From Bacteroidaceae bacterium (GTDB taxonomy: Bacteria; Bacteroidota; Bacteroidia; Bacteroidales; Bacteroidaceae), in assembly GCA_017466065.1 (NCBI GenBank), contig JAFTUV010000007.1, positions 1 to 63,776 of the forward strand: a stretch of DNA of 63,776 nucleotides, read 5' to 3'. Shown one piece after another: positions 9,551-20,283 of the stretch. The first letter of the stretch is position 1. The number at the start of each line of letters is the position of its first letter. Both the position numbers and the translations under genes were made by a program. Under the pieces are notes generated by a model. The model ran no database searches and was not told the DNA's origin. It saw only the letters and a program-made list of their open reading frames with translations.

Positions 9551-10972
9551 TCAAAGGATTGGCGACAATAACCTCGAAAGAGATTCCATGCATCTGTGCC
9601 CCCATGAACGGCCGGCAAACTCTTTCATCGTAAGCTGATGTGATAATTTAATATCGTCGTAAAAGATATTCTTAAGCCGTTTGGCTGTAGATTCGTCGTA
9701 GACACATGTACACACCTCAAAATTATAATAGAAACTGCGGAAATCTATATTTGCCGAGCCTACAATTGATAGCATATCATCGGAGACAAAGGTTTTTGCA
9801 TGCACAAAACCCTCGCGATAAAGATATATTTTCACACCGGCCTCGAGCAGTTCGCCAACATACGAATAAGAGGCATAATCGGTTAGTTTACTGTCCGATT
9901 GCAAAGGAATCATCAAACGCACGTCCACGCCCGAGAGTGCCGCATTCTGCATCATAGAGATAAGTTGCTCGTTTGGCATCAGATAGGGAGTTTGCATATA
10001 TATATAGTTTTTTGCCTGCGACAGCGCATATATATATGCATTCATCACTGTGCGCCAACGCCCCACAGGGGTAGAGGTAACCACCTGTGCCGGAATATGT
10101 CCCATGGTTTCGGGAACAGGGAAATAGTATTTGCCCGACACCTGCGAACGGTCGGCAAAATACCAATCCATAAGGAAAACTCCTTGCAAAGCATGTACCA
10201 CACTGCCACGCAACCGTAACATGGTATCGCGCCAGCGGCCCCATGAACAGCCCTTAACATAGCGGTCGGCAATATTAAAACCACCCACGAAACCAATTTT
10301 GCCATCTATCACCACCACCTTCCTGTGGTTACGGTAATTGACCTTGTTGGTAAAAAGAGGGAAACGCACCTTAAGAAACGGAACCACATAGCCCCCGGCA
10401 CGACGTATATCATCGTAAAAATCGACAGGCACCGTCCAACAGCCTACACTGTCGTATATAAGACGTACTTCGACACCTTCACGCGCCTTGGCAACAAGAG
10501 CATCACGTACCCCGCAACCCACCTCGTCGTTCTCGAATATATAAAACATCATGTGAATATGATGACGCGCCTCACTTATATCATGCAACAACACTTCGAG
10601 AAACTGCCTGCCATCGGTAATAATATTCGCATCATACGCCGACAACAGTGTGGAGTATGAAGTATTTTCGAAATAATCGACCATACGCCTGTAAACAGAC
10701 GGTACGTTTGTTGTTGCATGCGGGGAGTGATGCGCGTAACTATTCTGTTGCAACTGCGACAGCAAGCGTTTGTTTATATATCTGCGACGACGTGTATCCC
10801 TGCCGAAGAAGAAGTACAGAACCAAACCGAGCAGAGGTACAAAGAGCAACACCAACGCCCATGCAACCGTATGTGCCGGATTACGATTGTTCAGTATCAC
10901 CCGCACCATTATGTATATGGCAAATAGAATATTCAGCCAATATATACATTTAATCAGAAAGGTCAGTTCCAT
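9551..10972 (-). CDS. cls: Cardiolipin synthase (phospholipase D family)
   Basis: A 473-residue inner-membrane enzyme that joins two phosphatidylglycerols into cardiolipin and glycerol. Two N-terminal transmembrane helices (about residues 5-30 and 35-58) precede two HKD motifs: HRKVVVIDGKIGFVGGFN near residue 214 and HAKTFVSDDMLSIVGSAN near residue 389. Both His-Lys-Asp sets are intact. Length is typical of ClsA-type enzymes. It lies between the GH89 and GH20 genes in the same orientation, with about 190 bp on the GH20 side and a hairpin terminator on the GH89 side, so it is probably transcribed alone. Confidence 0.93.
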   Translation of the reverse strand: MELTFLIKCIYWLNILFAIYIMVRVILNNRNPAHTVAWALVLLFVPLLGLVLYFFFGRDTRRRRYINKRLLSQLQQNSYAHHSPHATTNVPSVYRRMVDYFENTSYSTLLSAYDANIITDGRQFLEVLLHDISEARHHIHMMFYIFENDEVGCGVRDALVAKAREGVEVRLIYDSVGCWTVPVDFYDDIRRAGGYVVPFLKVRFPLFTNKVNYRNHRKVVVIDGKIGFVGGFNIADRYVKGCSWGRWRDTMLRLRGSVVHALQGVFLMDWYFADRSQVSGKYYFPVPETMGHIPAQVVTSTPVGRWRTVMNAYIYALSQAKNYIYMQTPYLMPNEQLISMMQNAALSGVDVRLMIPLQSDSKLTDYASYSYVGELLEAGVKIYLYREGFVHAKTFVSDDMLSIVGSANIDFRSFYYNFEVCTCVYDESTAKRLKNIFYDDIKLSHQLTMKEFAGRSWGHRCMESLSRLLSPIL

Positions 10973-11010
10973 TTTGCCGACAGTTTACAATATGCGAAAA
11001 TAAAGAAAAT

Positions 11011-11031
11011 AAACGGTTTTTGAAACCGTTT
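11011..11031 (-). terminator. Terminator hairpin after GH89
   Basis: AAACGGTTT / AAACCGTTT, a 9-bp perfect stem with a 3-nt loop. On the minus strand it is followed by a T-rich stretch (ATTTTCTTTATTTTC). It sits downstream of the GH89 stop codon and upstream of cls. Confidence 0.65.
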
Positions 11032-11047
11032 AACTACTTTTTAACCA

Positions 11048-11077
11048 CAAGAGGCAGAACCGCGGTTCTGCCTCTTG
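11048..11077. repeat. 30-bp perfect palindrome
   Basis: CAAGAGGCAGAACCG followed directly by its exact reverse complement, with no loop. It lies 8 bp after the GH89 stop codon. It may form a very stable transcript end or a cruciform; a T tract typical of an intrinsic terminator does not follow directly on either strand. Confidence 0.8.
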
Positions 11078-11085
11078 CAAAAAAA

Positions 11086-14000
11086 TTATTTAATTATCTG
11101 TTTTTTACCATTAACAATGTATATGCCGGGTTCGGTTATAGATTCGAGTTTGCGACCGCTTAAGTCGTATATTGCATCTACCTCGCCACCAAGGCCTTCC
11201 GGCTCTTCAATGCCTGTTGTACCGTCGAAGCGCAAACCAAATGCAATAATATTCTCGGCACCGGTTGCAAGCATCGGCAGATAAGCACGGTTGGCCTTGC
11301 AAAGAATATAACCGCCATCATCGGTGTCTGCATCGGTAATAGAGCCATCGGAACCGTACTCCTTGTGCACACGATATAATGCCTCGCCATCATCGGCGGT
11401 AAGCAACATATAATAACAACTGTCGGCAGCACAAGCAACCGTTCCTTGTGTAATACGTCCCTTAAGCGCATTTGCACTTACATCACTTGCCGATGAAGAG
11501 GTTGCTGTATAAACGAACTTATAGGTTGCCTCGTCGGTTGCAGACTCGCGATTGAGAAGCACAGCTGTATAGGCAGGAATAACATCTTCTATCGGGTTAA
11601 GCAATACATATTCACCATCACGGCCGTTGCTTGTGCAAGCTGTCACACCCTCGGGTACCTCCACCGAATATGGCAGATAAAGAGAAGCCCAAGAATAGCC
11701 CTGTGCCATTGCGAGATTATAACTTACTTCTGTATCCACTTTATCGAACACCCAATCGGTAGACCAATTATCCGCTTGTGTCGTTCCGTTATTCGAGGCA
11801 TGATTAAATGCCAAACCAAAATTGTGTTTTTCGTTTGTCAATGCCAAATTCACATTGCTGCCGTTGCCCAAAGATTTGAAAGTAGAAGTTGTACCATCCG
11901 AAACAACGAATTTATGTGCAACCTCGCCACCGGTCTTCCAAGCAAGGGCAAGTGTTCCAAGCGCACTCACAAATTTGTAACCGTCACCATCGGCCCGGCA
12001 CACCCAAAGAGTGCTGTTATCCGTCGCGGTGGTTGGGAATGATATGCTTGCGTTGTTGTTGGCAATGTAGTGATACTCGTAACCGGTTTCGGTATTGGTA
12101 ATAACATTCATTATGCGATATACACCGCCATCCTCCAACTCCTCGGAAGGGATTCGTGCAAGAGCTTCATTTGCACTTTTAAGTTCGGTGTATGCAGTGG
12201 CATAATCATCGAGCCCGTTTGCAGCTTCAACATATTCCTTTGCTATAGAATATGCTGAATTATATGCTTCGGCCGATTGTACCGCATAATAACCCGGGGC
12301 ATCGGCACCTGTTACCGATGTCGGCACTGTATTATAATAATCGAGCAAAGTATAATAGTCATCAGACATATTATATACCCGGAAGTTAAATTGAGAACCA
12401 CCGTCAGCGGCATTGTTATAGAAACCCATTTTATTGGAAACGCCACCATGATTACTGAAATAGTATGTGTCTGTTCCGTTTACTATTGTAATATTAAACC
12501 ACTGTGTTGCAGAATATCTTATAACATTCCATGAAGACCCGTAACCTTCTGTGCCTGCCTCTACAGCCTCGACTTTACTGTTACCCTCACTATAAGCATT
12601 TGTTGCAAGTATTTTACCTTCAGCCGTGTAGGGATAAATATTCACACCATCGGCTACAGGGACAAAATACCATGCTTGTATATCGGCAGTACTGCTATAA
12701 TCGGCCACGGCAACCATTGCCGACTCTGCATCATATTGAAGTGCTTTTGTTCCTTCGCGATTGATAATGATATTATACAGATTGGGAACTGTCGCATCAA
12801 CAGTCAGTTTAAAAGGATAAAGACTGTTTGCCGCCGACAATAAAGCATCGTATTTTTCTTTCAACAAGTTATATGCATCCTGCATTTCGGCAGCCGTTGT
12901 ACCATTGTTGTACACCAATTGGGCCTCAACCATTTGATCATAAGCAGTTTCTGCATCACCATCGGTAATTACACCTTCATATTTCGCATAAACATCGGCC
13001 GATGCGCTTATTTTATATAGGTCGAACTCGGCCATATGCCAAAAAACGTGACCATCCTTGTTTTTATTAGTAGTTGTTGCTGTTACCATAAAACGCAGAT
13101 AGCTATATGTTGTACCGCCGGATATTACACTTGACGAATATTTTGCACCGTTCTGCGGTACACTGTTGTCGGCATGCTCGATGGTCGAGATTGTGGTATA
13201 TTCAGAACCGTCGGTACTACCTTGCACCAATATCTTTTTAGGATAATCACCAAGGCCACTGCCACTTCTTGCCTGATATTCGAAATAAAAAGCAGAAAGT
13301 GCATTATCGCCAAGATTTACGGTTATATGGTGATCCAAGCCATCGGCAGGCGGTGTAGCACTGCTCCAATTTGTATGGAAGAATGTACTATTATCTCCAT
13401 CTACAAGATTCGCGATAGGCCCCTCTTTTACCTCCTGAGCATTTGTTGTCACATAATAATCACCGGATGAATTTGTCGTTTGAAGAGCCAAACCGGCAAC
13501 TTTGCCTGTTGCATCGACATCAGCAACTGCACCAATCAATTTGTTGATATTTTCTATAAGTGCCCCAAGCCTGCGACGATCGGGACCTTTTTCCTTTCCT
13601 TCGGGAGTACAGAGCAGCTCGCTGCCATCGGCATTGTAGAGACAACCATCTATTGAAGAATAGACACTGCCACCTTCGGCCACGTTAATTGCATCAAGAT
13701 TCGAACAACCGCTGAAAGCACATGGTTTCTCACCTATACCAATCTCTAATTTTGTGATAGCAATGGCATCGGTTATATTCGTGCACAGTGTCGTTATATC
13801 ATTAACGGTTATACCGGAGAACACCAACTCGCTGCCCGCGCTTGTTCCATCGGCCTTCAGTGCATTGATTGTTATCGTATTGGAACCGTTATAGTCGATA
13901 AATACATTAAAAGAGGTTTCATAATATAAATCATCGAAATAATAGCTGTCGGCACTCACTGTTCCGGCCTTTGCTATAAGTTTGTCGCGCTCTGCACCCA

Positions 14001-17000
14001 TTTCCGTACCTTGCAGATACAATTGGAAACCGCCATTGTAACTATCAGCAGTTGGGTTTGCTCCACTTGCAAGCAAACATGCCCCCCAACCGGTTAACTC
14101 TGCACTTCTCTCGACCGACATAGCCAAGGACCACTTTTCATTAGCCGGCAGTGTTGAATCCAACGTTACTGTCTGTGCAGAAGAACTGCCGCTTAAACTT
14201 AATGTTTGAACAGTGTTGTTGCTAAGGAAACGCATTGTTTTAGGCAGCGTAATTGAAGTAAGGTTCTTGTTGTTGTTGAACAGGTCATTCTCGAAACCTA
14301 CTATAGTATAGGTTTTATCACCAATAGTAACAGTCTCGGGAATTTCAAGGTCGCCACTGCCGCTCACAACCTTTGTAAGAATAATCTCTGTACCTTCAAC
14401 AGTGAACTCCAATTCCCAATTACCAATAATGAGAGTTCTTATAAAAACCGCTGTATACTCGGCATCCTCGGGTGCATACATTTCATAAACAAGTTCATCG
14501 GTAACAAGACGCCCGTAACGGTCGTACCATCCTTGGAATTCTGCACCCTCGGTCTTTTCAGCAACAAGAATAGCCTTAATATCGCCCGAAACCTGTATTT
14601 CTGCATTCTTATTCACAGATGGTGTCTGATTTGAATAAACATAGACTGTTCCAAAATCCTCGTTATTGGATTTAACGGATACAGTTGATGCAGTCTCGGG
14701 GTAATCGGTAACATTCAGCACCAACTCGTAAACAGGACGTATACAAGCATCTTTTGCGCCCTTCGATGCGGGGCTGTCCCATGCTCCATCGAAACGTACA
14801 CGCATGTGGGTGATACCTGTAGGCGTATCGTATGGCAACAACACGTTTATTGTTCCGCCACACACTGCGGTGTTTGTAGCACCTACTGTTCCTACAGTCT
14901 TCAAAAGTTCACCCGAATCTTCAAAATCACCATCGGCGTTAAGGTCGATGTATGCGTGCATATAGGTATATTGAAGGCCGTCGGTAGGGTCGCTCCAGGT
15001 TATGTCGAAACTGCTTCCTCGCGCCACATTCAATATCCTGGGTACCGTAGTGTGGATATTTACAGGAACTGCATCGGCCTCGTATATTGTTTCTTCCTCG
15101 CGATTGTAAAGTTTAAATGTGAATTTATCCACATACTGGCTGTAACCGGCAATATCGGCATAGCTGCTTGTAACACCGCTTATAACTCCCCACTTATCCA
15201 CAATGAATTCGGCAGTGAAGGTTGCCGCCTCTTTTGCATAATAGGTATAAGGATTGTCGTTGCTTACAACATTTCCGTCGGCATCTAGCCAACGATAGAA
15301 ATTGTATCCGCTGTTTGCGGTTGCCAGCATTGTAACAGCATCGGTGTTGGTGACCGAAGTTTCTGTTACACCCTCTATTGCAACCGTTCCGTTGCCGGCA
15401 GAGACAACAGAAACAGTACGCGCCTCGGTTATCTCTTCGCGAATGGCAATATCAAATTTTATTTGTGTACCGTCGCTGAATGTTGCAATTGCATCAGCAG
15501 CACCGATTTTTGCAGTTTCAGGTAGTGTAATATTAAAACCATCACAGGTTATAATTTCATCATCTGTCTCTGCACCATCTAAATTAAGGTCTACCCAAAG
15601 AGACGATATTGTAACTGTGCTTTTCGTTGTAAACGGCAATGTATACATCTGCCCCCGATAACATTGCGGCACCACATTACTCTTTGTAATATTACTTGTA
15701 ACGCCCATTGGGAATATATACTTATCACCATCAGAATCACTTATAAACCCGAAATAATCATAGTAAGTATTATAAGCCTCATTTATTACATTATCAGAGG
15801 TTGTTGGTGTTTTTGAATAATCATAATCGGTAAAGTTTACAGTCCATGGCTTCTCAAACCCTGCATACCATCCACCCGGATAATTGGCACCATTATTCTC
15901 AAAGAAATACTTCCAACGTTCATAATGAAAATCTTTAAGCAATCCCGACCAACAGCGGTTGGAGTAATCGTGAAGTTGTGTATTTCCATTCGACCACACT
16001 GTTATCTGTGTACGTGCATTCCACTCCATCCAATTCTTGTCATTAGTAGTGGTTCCTTCAACCTCGTCTGTTACATTACGCGCCATACTCGTCCAACGTT
16101 CCAAAGTGAAATTTTCATCATTTGCAAGCATAGCATCAAGGCCCTCTATAAGACTTAAGAATATCTTATACAAACGTTTATACTCATTAGTATCACCTGC
16201 ATCATACGCTGTCTTTATTTGAGGAAGAAGTTCTGCTGCAAAATCAACCATAGATTGGCGAACAACATCCAGCACATCATAACTATAATTCGCTTTACCA
16301 TCAGATGTAAGTTCGAGATCTTTGATGGACAATAATTGATCTGCGGCCAATCGTACATCATGAACATCCCAATATATAACAGAAGAACTCCACGAAGAAA
16401 CCTTATTTATACTCCAATCAGGGCGTGCCAATACAACAGCCTCTGAAGTACCTTGCTGCCCCGTTTCGCAATTCCAAACAGACTTACGAAGATTCTGCAA
16501 TGCACTTTTGACTGCCTCATTTTCTATACCGTAGCGAGCGTATGAATAGTCATTCAGCCAAGTCTCGGCAGTAGGTTCTGCATTCATCCAAGGTAACTCG
16601 AAGAGCAAATCATAAAGTACAGGGTTTGTTTCTATACCTTCAGGGGTGGCACCCACTCCCCTCATATTTGTTTTTTCAAGCGCCCCATAATATCCCGAAA
16701 TAACCTCCTTCATACGACCATGCATTCCGCTTCTACCACCGAAATTATGCAACATACAATAGATGAAATCACAAGAACCGAAGTAGTCTGTTTTCCACTT
16801 TGCAGCTTCTGATGAATAAATATTCTCGGCAAACAGGTCAAGTGCAATAAAACGGTCGGAGTATTTATCGTCCATGGTAGTAAATGCGCTTGACACAGGA
16901 AGATTTTGCCAATATTGTATTACCCATTTTGCATTTTCGGGTGTATTATATTCTGTCCTTTTCTCATCAGAAACCGTTGCATAATAGGTATCCATGGCCT

Positions 17001-18030
17001 CCATTACACCATTGTAGCAATCCTCAATAGTTACACCCACAACACCGCCTTCATGGAACGGATCCATACTGTAAAATTCGGATACTCCCATCAATTTCTC
17101 AAGATGTTCGTAATATATTTCTGCAATATAATTGAAACTATCACTACGTGGTTTCACGATGTCGGGACGATTATATACATCTCCCCAACTTCCGGTCGAA
17201 ATAATATCACTTGTAGTAATTTTGGATATTGATTTATTTTTCATACTGTTTGGCACCATACCGCAGTAACCCGGCAAAACAGGCTGCATGCCAAGTTCGC
17301 GCATACGGGCAAGCATCTTACCGCAAAGTTCACCCTGACGTGTGTACCACCAATCGGGGTTACCGGACATGGTGACATCTGTTGCACTAATTGTACCACC
17401 CCACCCCTCGAGGTTATTCATTGCAAACCATGCCATAAAACCGGGACCGGCAACAAATTCCGCAATTTCAGCCTCGGTATATCCAAGCCTTTCATCAGAT
17501 AGGACATTTTTCCAGAGTGTTTCCAATCCGACTAATTGCAACGGCATGTTTATACCATGCAGAGCCATCCAGTCTATCTCTTGCTGCCAACGCTCCCATG
17601 TCCAAAAGGCCATCGAATATGAAAAAGTACAGTAGTTCAAATAGTAACGATAATCGGCTGTACTCTCATGCACCTCGTCATTTGAGGGAAGAGGCAACGT
17701 TGCATTAACCAAATCGGCAGACAGGTTGTTCCATGCGATATTTATATGCGCATAATGGTTCAGGTACCAGTTGATACCCGTAGTCAACGCCGAGATGGTA
17801 CTGCCTTTTATGCATGGTTTCTCATCCTGCTTTGAGATTATAAACATCTCTTTGCCGTTGGTGGCAATACTCTCATCGAGGATGGTTACAAACCTGTCGG
17901 CAGCATTATCACCACCAATACGATTAAGCAGGTCGGTTACAGCCTGCGAGTTTGTAGTCTGTGCCGAAACCGAATGTGCCATACACAAAGTAAACAGCAA
18001 CAAGAATGAACCGATTAGAACTTTTTTCAT
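11086..18030 (-). CDS. Giant secreted GH89 alpha-N-acetylglucosaminidase
   Basis: A 2314-residue protein, roughly three times a minimal NAGLU enzyme, that would remove terminal alpha-GlcNAc, for example the alpha-1,4-GlcNAc caps of gastric-type mucin. Signal peptide about 1-23. The NAGLU N-terminal, barrel and C-terminal domains span about 25-720; aromatic segments (FWTWERWQQEIDWMALHGINMP) and DPFHEGG near residue 327, with the presumed acid/base Glu, are typical. Behind it are GEVED-type beta domains with D-rich loops, InlB-like repeats, split LRR_5-like segments, an F5/8-type discoidin domain (about 1500-1640), helical linkers and lectin-like domains. It ends with IYDLSGRKL...GIYIVNGKK. The many accessory domains suggest glycan attachment at the cell surface. 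No TAnnTTTG promoter was found upstream. Confidence 0.93.
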   Translation of the reverse strand: MKKVLIGSFLLLFTLCMAHSVSAQTTNSQAVTDLLNRIGGDNAADRFVTILDESIATNGKEMFIISKQDEKPCIKGSTISALTTGINWYLNHYAHINIAWNNLSADLVNATLPLPSNDEVHESTADYRYYLNYCTFSYSMAFWTWERWQQEIDWMALHGINMPLQLVGLETLWKNVLSDERLGYTEAEIAEFVAGPGFMAWFAMNNLEGWGGTISATDVTMSGNPDWWYTRQGELCGKMLARMRELGMQPVLPGYCGMVPNSMKNKSISKITTSDIISTGSWGDVYNRPDIVKPRSDSFNYIAEIYYEHLEKLMGVSEFYSMDPFHEGGVVGVTIEDCYNGVMEAMDTYYATVSDEKRTEYNTPENAKWVIQYWQNLPVSSAFTTMDDKYSDRFIALDLFAENIYSSEAAKWKTDYFGSCDFIYCMLHNFGGRSGMHGRMKEVISGYYGALEKTNMRGVGATPEGIETNPVLYDLLFELPWMNAEPTAETWLNDYSYARYGIENEAVKSALQNLRKSVWNCETGQQGTSEAVVLARPDWSINKVSSWSSSVIYWDVHDVRLAADQLLSIKDLELTSDGKANYSYDVLDVVRQSMVDFAAELLPQIKTAYDAGDTNEYKRLYKIFLSLIEGLDAMLANDENFTLERWTSMARNVTDEVEGTTTNDKNWMEWNARTQITVWSNGNTQLHDYSNRCWSGLLKDFHYERWKYFFENNGANYPGGWYAGFEKPWTVNFTDYDYSKTPTTSDNVINEAYNTYYDYFGFISDSDGDKYIFPMGVTSNITKSNVVPQCYRGQMYTLPFTTKSTVTISSLWVDLNLDGAETDDEIITCDGFNITLPETAKIGAADAIATFSDGTQIKFDIAIREEITEARTVSVVSAGNGTVAIEGVTETSVTNTDAVTMLATANSGYNFYRWLDADGNVVSNDNPYTYYAKEAATFTAEFIVDKWGVISGVTSSYADIAGYSQYVDKFTFKLYNREEETIYEADAVPVNIHTTVPRILNVARGSSFDITWSDPTDGLQYTYMHAYIDLNADGDFEDSGELLKTVGTVGATNTAVCGGTINVLLPYDTPTGITHMRVRFDGAWDSPASKGAKDACIRPVYELVLNVTDYPETASTVSVKSNNEDFGTVYVYSNQTPSVNKNAEIQVSGDIKAILVAEKTEGAEFQGWYDRYGRLVTDELVYEMYAPEDAEYTAVFIRTLIIGNWELEFTVEGTEIILTKVVSGSGDLEIPETVTIGDKTYTIVGFENDLFNNNKNLTSITLPKTMRFLSNNTVQTLSLSGSSSAQTVTLDSTLPANEKWSLAMSVERSAELTGWGACLLASGANPTADSYNGGFQLYLQGTEMGAERDKLIAKAGTVSADSYYFDDLYYETSFNVFIDYNGSNTITINALKADGTSAGSELVFSGITVNDITTLCTNITDAIAITKLEIGIGEKPCAFSGCSNLDAINVAEGGSVYSSIDGCLYNADGSELLCTPEGKEKGPDRRRLGALIENINKLIGAVADVDATGKVAGLALQTTNSSGDYYVTTNAQEVKEGPIANLVDGDNSTFFHTNWSSATPPADGLDHHITVNLGDNALSAFYFEYQARSGSGLGDYPKKILVQGSTDGSEYTTISTIEHADNSVPQNGAKYSSSVISGGTTYSYLRFMVTATTTNKNKDGHVFWHMAEFDLYKISASADVYAKYEGVITDGDAETAYDQMVEAQLVYNNGTTAAEMQDAYNLLKEKYDALLSAANSLYPFKLTVDATVPNLYNIIINREGTKALQYDAESAMVAVADYSSTADIQAWYFVPVADGVNIYPYTAEGKILATNAYSEGNSKVEAVEAGTEGYGSSWNVIRYSATQWFNITIVNGTDTYYFSNHGGVSNKMGFYNNAADGGSQFNFRVYNMSDDYYTLLDYYNTVPTSVTGADAPGYYAVQSAEAYNSAYSIAKEYVEAANGLDDYATAYTELKSANEALARIPSEELEDGGVYRIMNVITNTETGYEYHYIANNNASISFPTTATDNSTLWVCRADGDGYKFVSALGTLALAWKTGGEVAHKFVVSDGTTSTFKSLGNGSNVNLALTNEKHNFGLAFNHASNNGTTQADNWSTDWVFDKVDTEVSYNLAMAQGYSWASLYLPYSVEVPEGVTACTSNGRDGEYVLLNPIEDVIPAYTAVLLNRESATDEATYKFVYTATSSSASDVSANALKGRITQGTVACAADSCYYMLLTADDGEALYRVHKEYGSDGSITDADTDDGGYILCKANRAYLPMLATGAENIIAFGLRFDGTTGIEEPEGLGGEVDAIYDLSGRKLESITEPGIYIVNGKKQIIK

Positions 18031-18294
18031 TTTGTAAATTTATTTAATTAGTTATATTTTACTGCTAATTTACGATACCACCATCAACATCAACAAGTTA
18101 AACACTCTACTCTCAAGCAAGTACAGCCCCTGTTCGTTGGTAAATTAATGCAATTATAACAACTTTCTTATAATTTAGGTATATTTTTCCATAAAAAAAA
18201 CAACACAATCAACAATTTATCACTTTCGTGTTGAAAAATTTTCAATTCTCGCCTCTTTGCACTATATTCGCAAAATATTTTAAAACAAAATGTT
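18031..18294. other. Divergent intergenic region (GH89 / coaX)
   Basis: A 264-bp AT-rich region between two divergent genes. Plus-strand TATATTCG around 18263 resembles a -7 box for coaX with one mismatch. No clear box was found for the minus-strand GH89 gene and no hairpins stand out. Confidence 0.35.
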
Positions 18295-19026
18295 TTGAAC
18301 CTGATTATCGACATAGGAAACAACAGCGCAAAGTTTTTTCTATTCAAAGATGATACAATAATCCTGCACGGCAGACGAGATTGCAAAAGTCTCGATTTCA
18401 TTGAGGATTTGATACGGGAATATGCCGTAGAGAGTTTGATTGTTTCATCTGTCATTGGAGTGGACGATAAGTGGAAAAGCACTATTAAAAAAGCCTGTGA
18501 AAGAACCGTTTGGTTCGATGGCACAACACCGACAGAGATAAAAATAGATTATCGTACACCCGAAACACTTGGCAGCGACAGGCTTGCCGCCGCTATTGGA
18601 GCCAGAAACGAAGCACCGAAAAGAGACCTTTTGGTGATAGACGCGGGCAGTGCCATAACAATCGATTTCATCGATGCCGAAGGACACTTCAAGGGAGGCA
18701 ATATTTCGCCCGGAGTAAAAATGCGATTGACAGCACTGCACCGACTGACCGACCGTCTGCCGTTAGTAAACAAAGAGGGCGACACCCCTTCATTCGGGTA
18801 CGACACAGAAACAGCCATACGCAGCGGAGTCATCCGCGGTATTTGCCACGAAATCGACGGATACATAAACCTTGTGAAAGAGAAATATCCCGACGTTTTA
18901 ATTTTTTTAACGGGTGGAGACGAAAAAACATTGATTAATAACATAAAAAATCGCATCTTTGCAGACAAATTCCTTGTAGCGAAAGGACTTAATAAAATTT
19001 TGAAGACCATTTATGGCAATAAATAA
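18295..19026 (+). CDS. coaX: Type III pantothenate kinase (TTG start)
   Basis: A 243-residue ASKHA-fold kinase that phosphorylates pantothenate, the first step of coenzyme A synthesis. N-terminal LIIDIGNNSAKFFLF is the phosphate-binding motif; TLGSDRLAAAIGA and VIDAGSAITIDF form the other ATP/metal elements, and GGNISPGVKMR the pantothenate side. No ATG lies in frame upstream before a stop; an ATG at 18290 is out of frame, so the start is TTG at 18295, placing the conserved DIG motif at the usual distance. The 3' end overlaps the next gene by 14 bp, indicating translational coupling. Confidence 0.93.
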   Translation: MNLIIDIGNNSAKFFLFKDDTIILHGRRDCKSLDFIEDLIREYAVESLIVSSVIGVDDKWKSTIKKACERTVWFDGTTPTEIKIDYRTPETLGSDRLAAAIGARNEAPKRDLLVIDAGSAITIDFIDAEGHFKGGNISPGVKMRLTALHRLTDRLPLVNKEGDTPSFGYDTETAIRSGVIRGICHEIDGYINLVKEKYPDVLIFLTGGDEKTLINNIKNRIFADKFLVAKGLNKILKTIYGNK

Positions 19027-20266
19027 AAGACTTATATCTATTGCGGCAACACTGCTGATATTTGTCGGCCTATATGCCGACAACGGCATCAACTCACCCT
19101 ATTCACGCTATGGTTTAGGCCTGTTATCGGACCAGAACCTAGCGGTAAACCGTCAGATGGGCGGGTTAGGTTACGCCACATTCAGCAACAGCTACATAAA
19201 CCTGCTGAACCCGGCAGCCATTGCACATGCCGACACTCTGACAATGCTTTTCGAAGCAGGATTTTCGTTGCAGAATGTCAACTTCGATGAAGGAGGAACA
19301 AAAGTGAATGCTCACAACGCCGCATTCGACTACATAGCAATGCAGTTCCGCCTGCGCAAAGGATTAGGCATGAGCATCGGATTTCTACCCTATTCCAATG
19401 TCGGCTACTCTTTCGGCGCAAAAGAGAGGTTATCGTACGACAACACACAAATAGAGGCTACAAGCAGTTACAGCGGAACCGGCGGTATATACCAGCCTTT
19501 CATCGGAATCGGGTTCAGCCCTATCAAAGATTTATCATTCGGAATAATGGCATCGTATATCTACGGTGACATATCACACACCATCAGCAGCACATTCAGC
19601 AGTGCAAACATTGACAGCCGAGTGAGAAAATACGGCATAGAGGTTTCAAATTACAAGCTCGACTTCGGTGCACAGTATACTCTGCCGACAGGAAAGAATA
19701 ATAGCCTTACCATAGGTGCCGTATATTCGCTTGGGCACGACCTGAATGCCGATGCCACAAGAATAGAACAGACGGGAAGCAATGCCGACACAATAAACGT
19801 GAGCAACGGATTTAAGTTGCCACACACCATTGGTGCAGGTGCCATGTACAATATAAACGACAATTGGAAGTTCGGTATCGATTACACCTTTCAAAATTGG
19901 GGAGACACCGATTTCTTCGGCGATGGCAACAAAGGCGTTAACCGCAGTAAAATTTCATTGGGCATTGAACACTCGCCCAACAGAATTTCGCGCAACATAC
20001 TTAAAAGGATGAACTACCGCATGGGAGCCTATTATGCACAACCTTACACAAAAGTAAACGGTAAGGAAGGCTGCGAGGAATATGGTGCAAGCCTCGGTTT
20101 CTCAATCCCATTCACCAACAAATACCGTACATCGCTGTTGCACATTTCGGGGCAGTGCATACGCATGGAACCGAAAAGCAGTGGAATGATAGCCGAAACA
20201 TATTTGAGAATCAACATAGGAATCACATTCAACGAAACGTGGTTTGCTAAGATGAAAGTATATTAA
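19013..20266 (+). CDS. OmpP1/FadL-like outer-membrane porin
   Basis: A 417-residue beta-barrel protein with a signal peptide (about 1-22) and the N-terminal SPYSRYGLG...MGGLGYA pattern found in Bacteroidota FadL-related outer membrane proteins. Alternating hydrophobic strands continue to the C-terminus, where YLRINIGITFNETWF supplies a terminal strand. Likely a hydrophobic-compound transporter or structural barrel; the substrate is unknown. It overlaps coaX and is followed 17 bp later by a TPR gene. Confidence 0.8.
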   Translation: MAINKRLISIAATLLIFVGLYADNGINSPYSRYGLGLLSDQNLAVNRQMGGLGYATFSNSYINLLNPAAIAHADTLTMLFEAGFSLQNVNFDEGGTKVNAHNAAFDYIAMQFRLRKGLGMSIGFLPYSNVGYSFGAKERLSYDNTQIEATSSYSGTGGIYQPFIGIGFSPIKDLSFGIMASYIYGDISHTISSTFSSANIDSRVRKYGIEVSNYKLDFGAQYTLPTGKNNSLTIGAVYSLGHDLNADATRIEQTGSNADTINVSNGFKLPHTIGAGAMYNINDNWKFGIDYTFQNWGDTDFFGDGNKGVNRSKISLGIEHSPNRISRNILKRMNYRMGAYYAQPYTKVNGKEGCEEYGASLGFSIPFTNKYRTSLLHISGQCIRMEPKSSGMIAETYLRINIGITFNETWFAKMKVY

Positions 20267-20283
20267 ATAGCAAGAATAAACCA

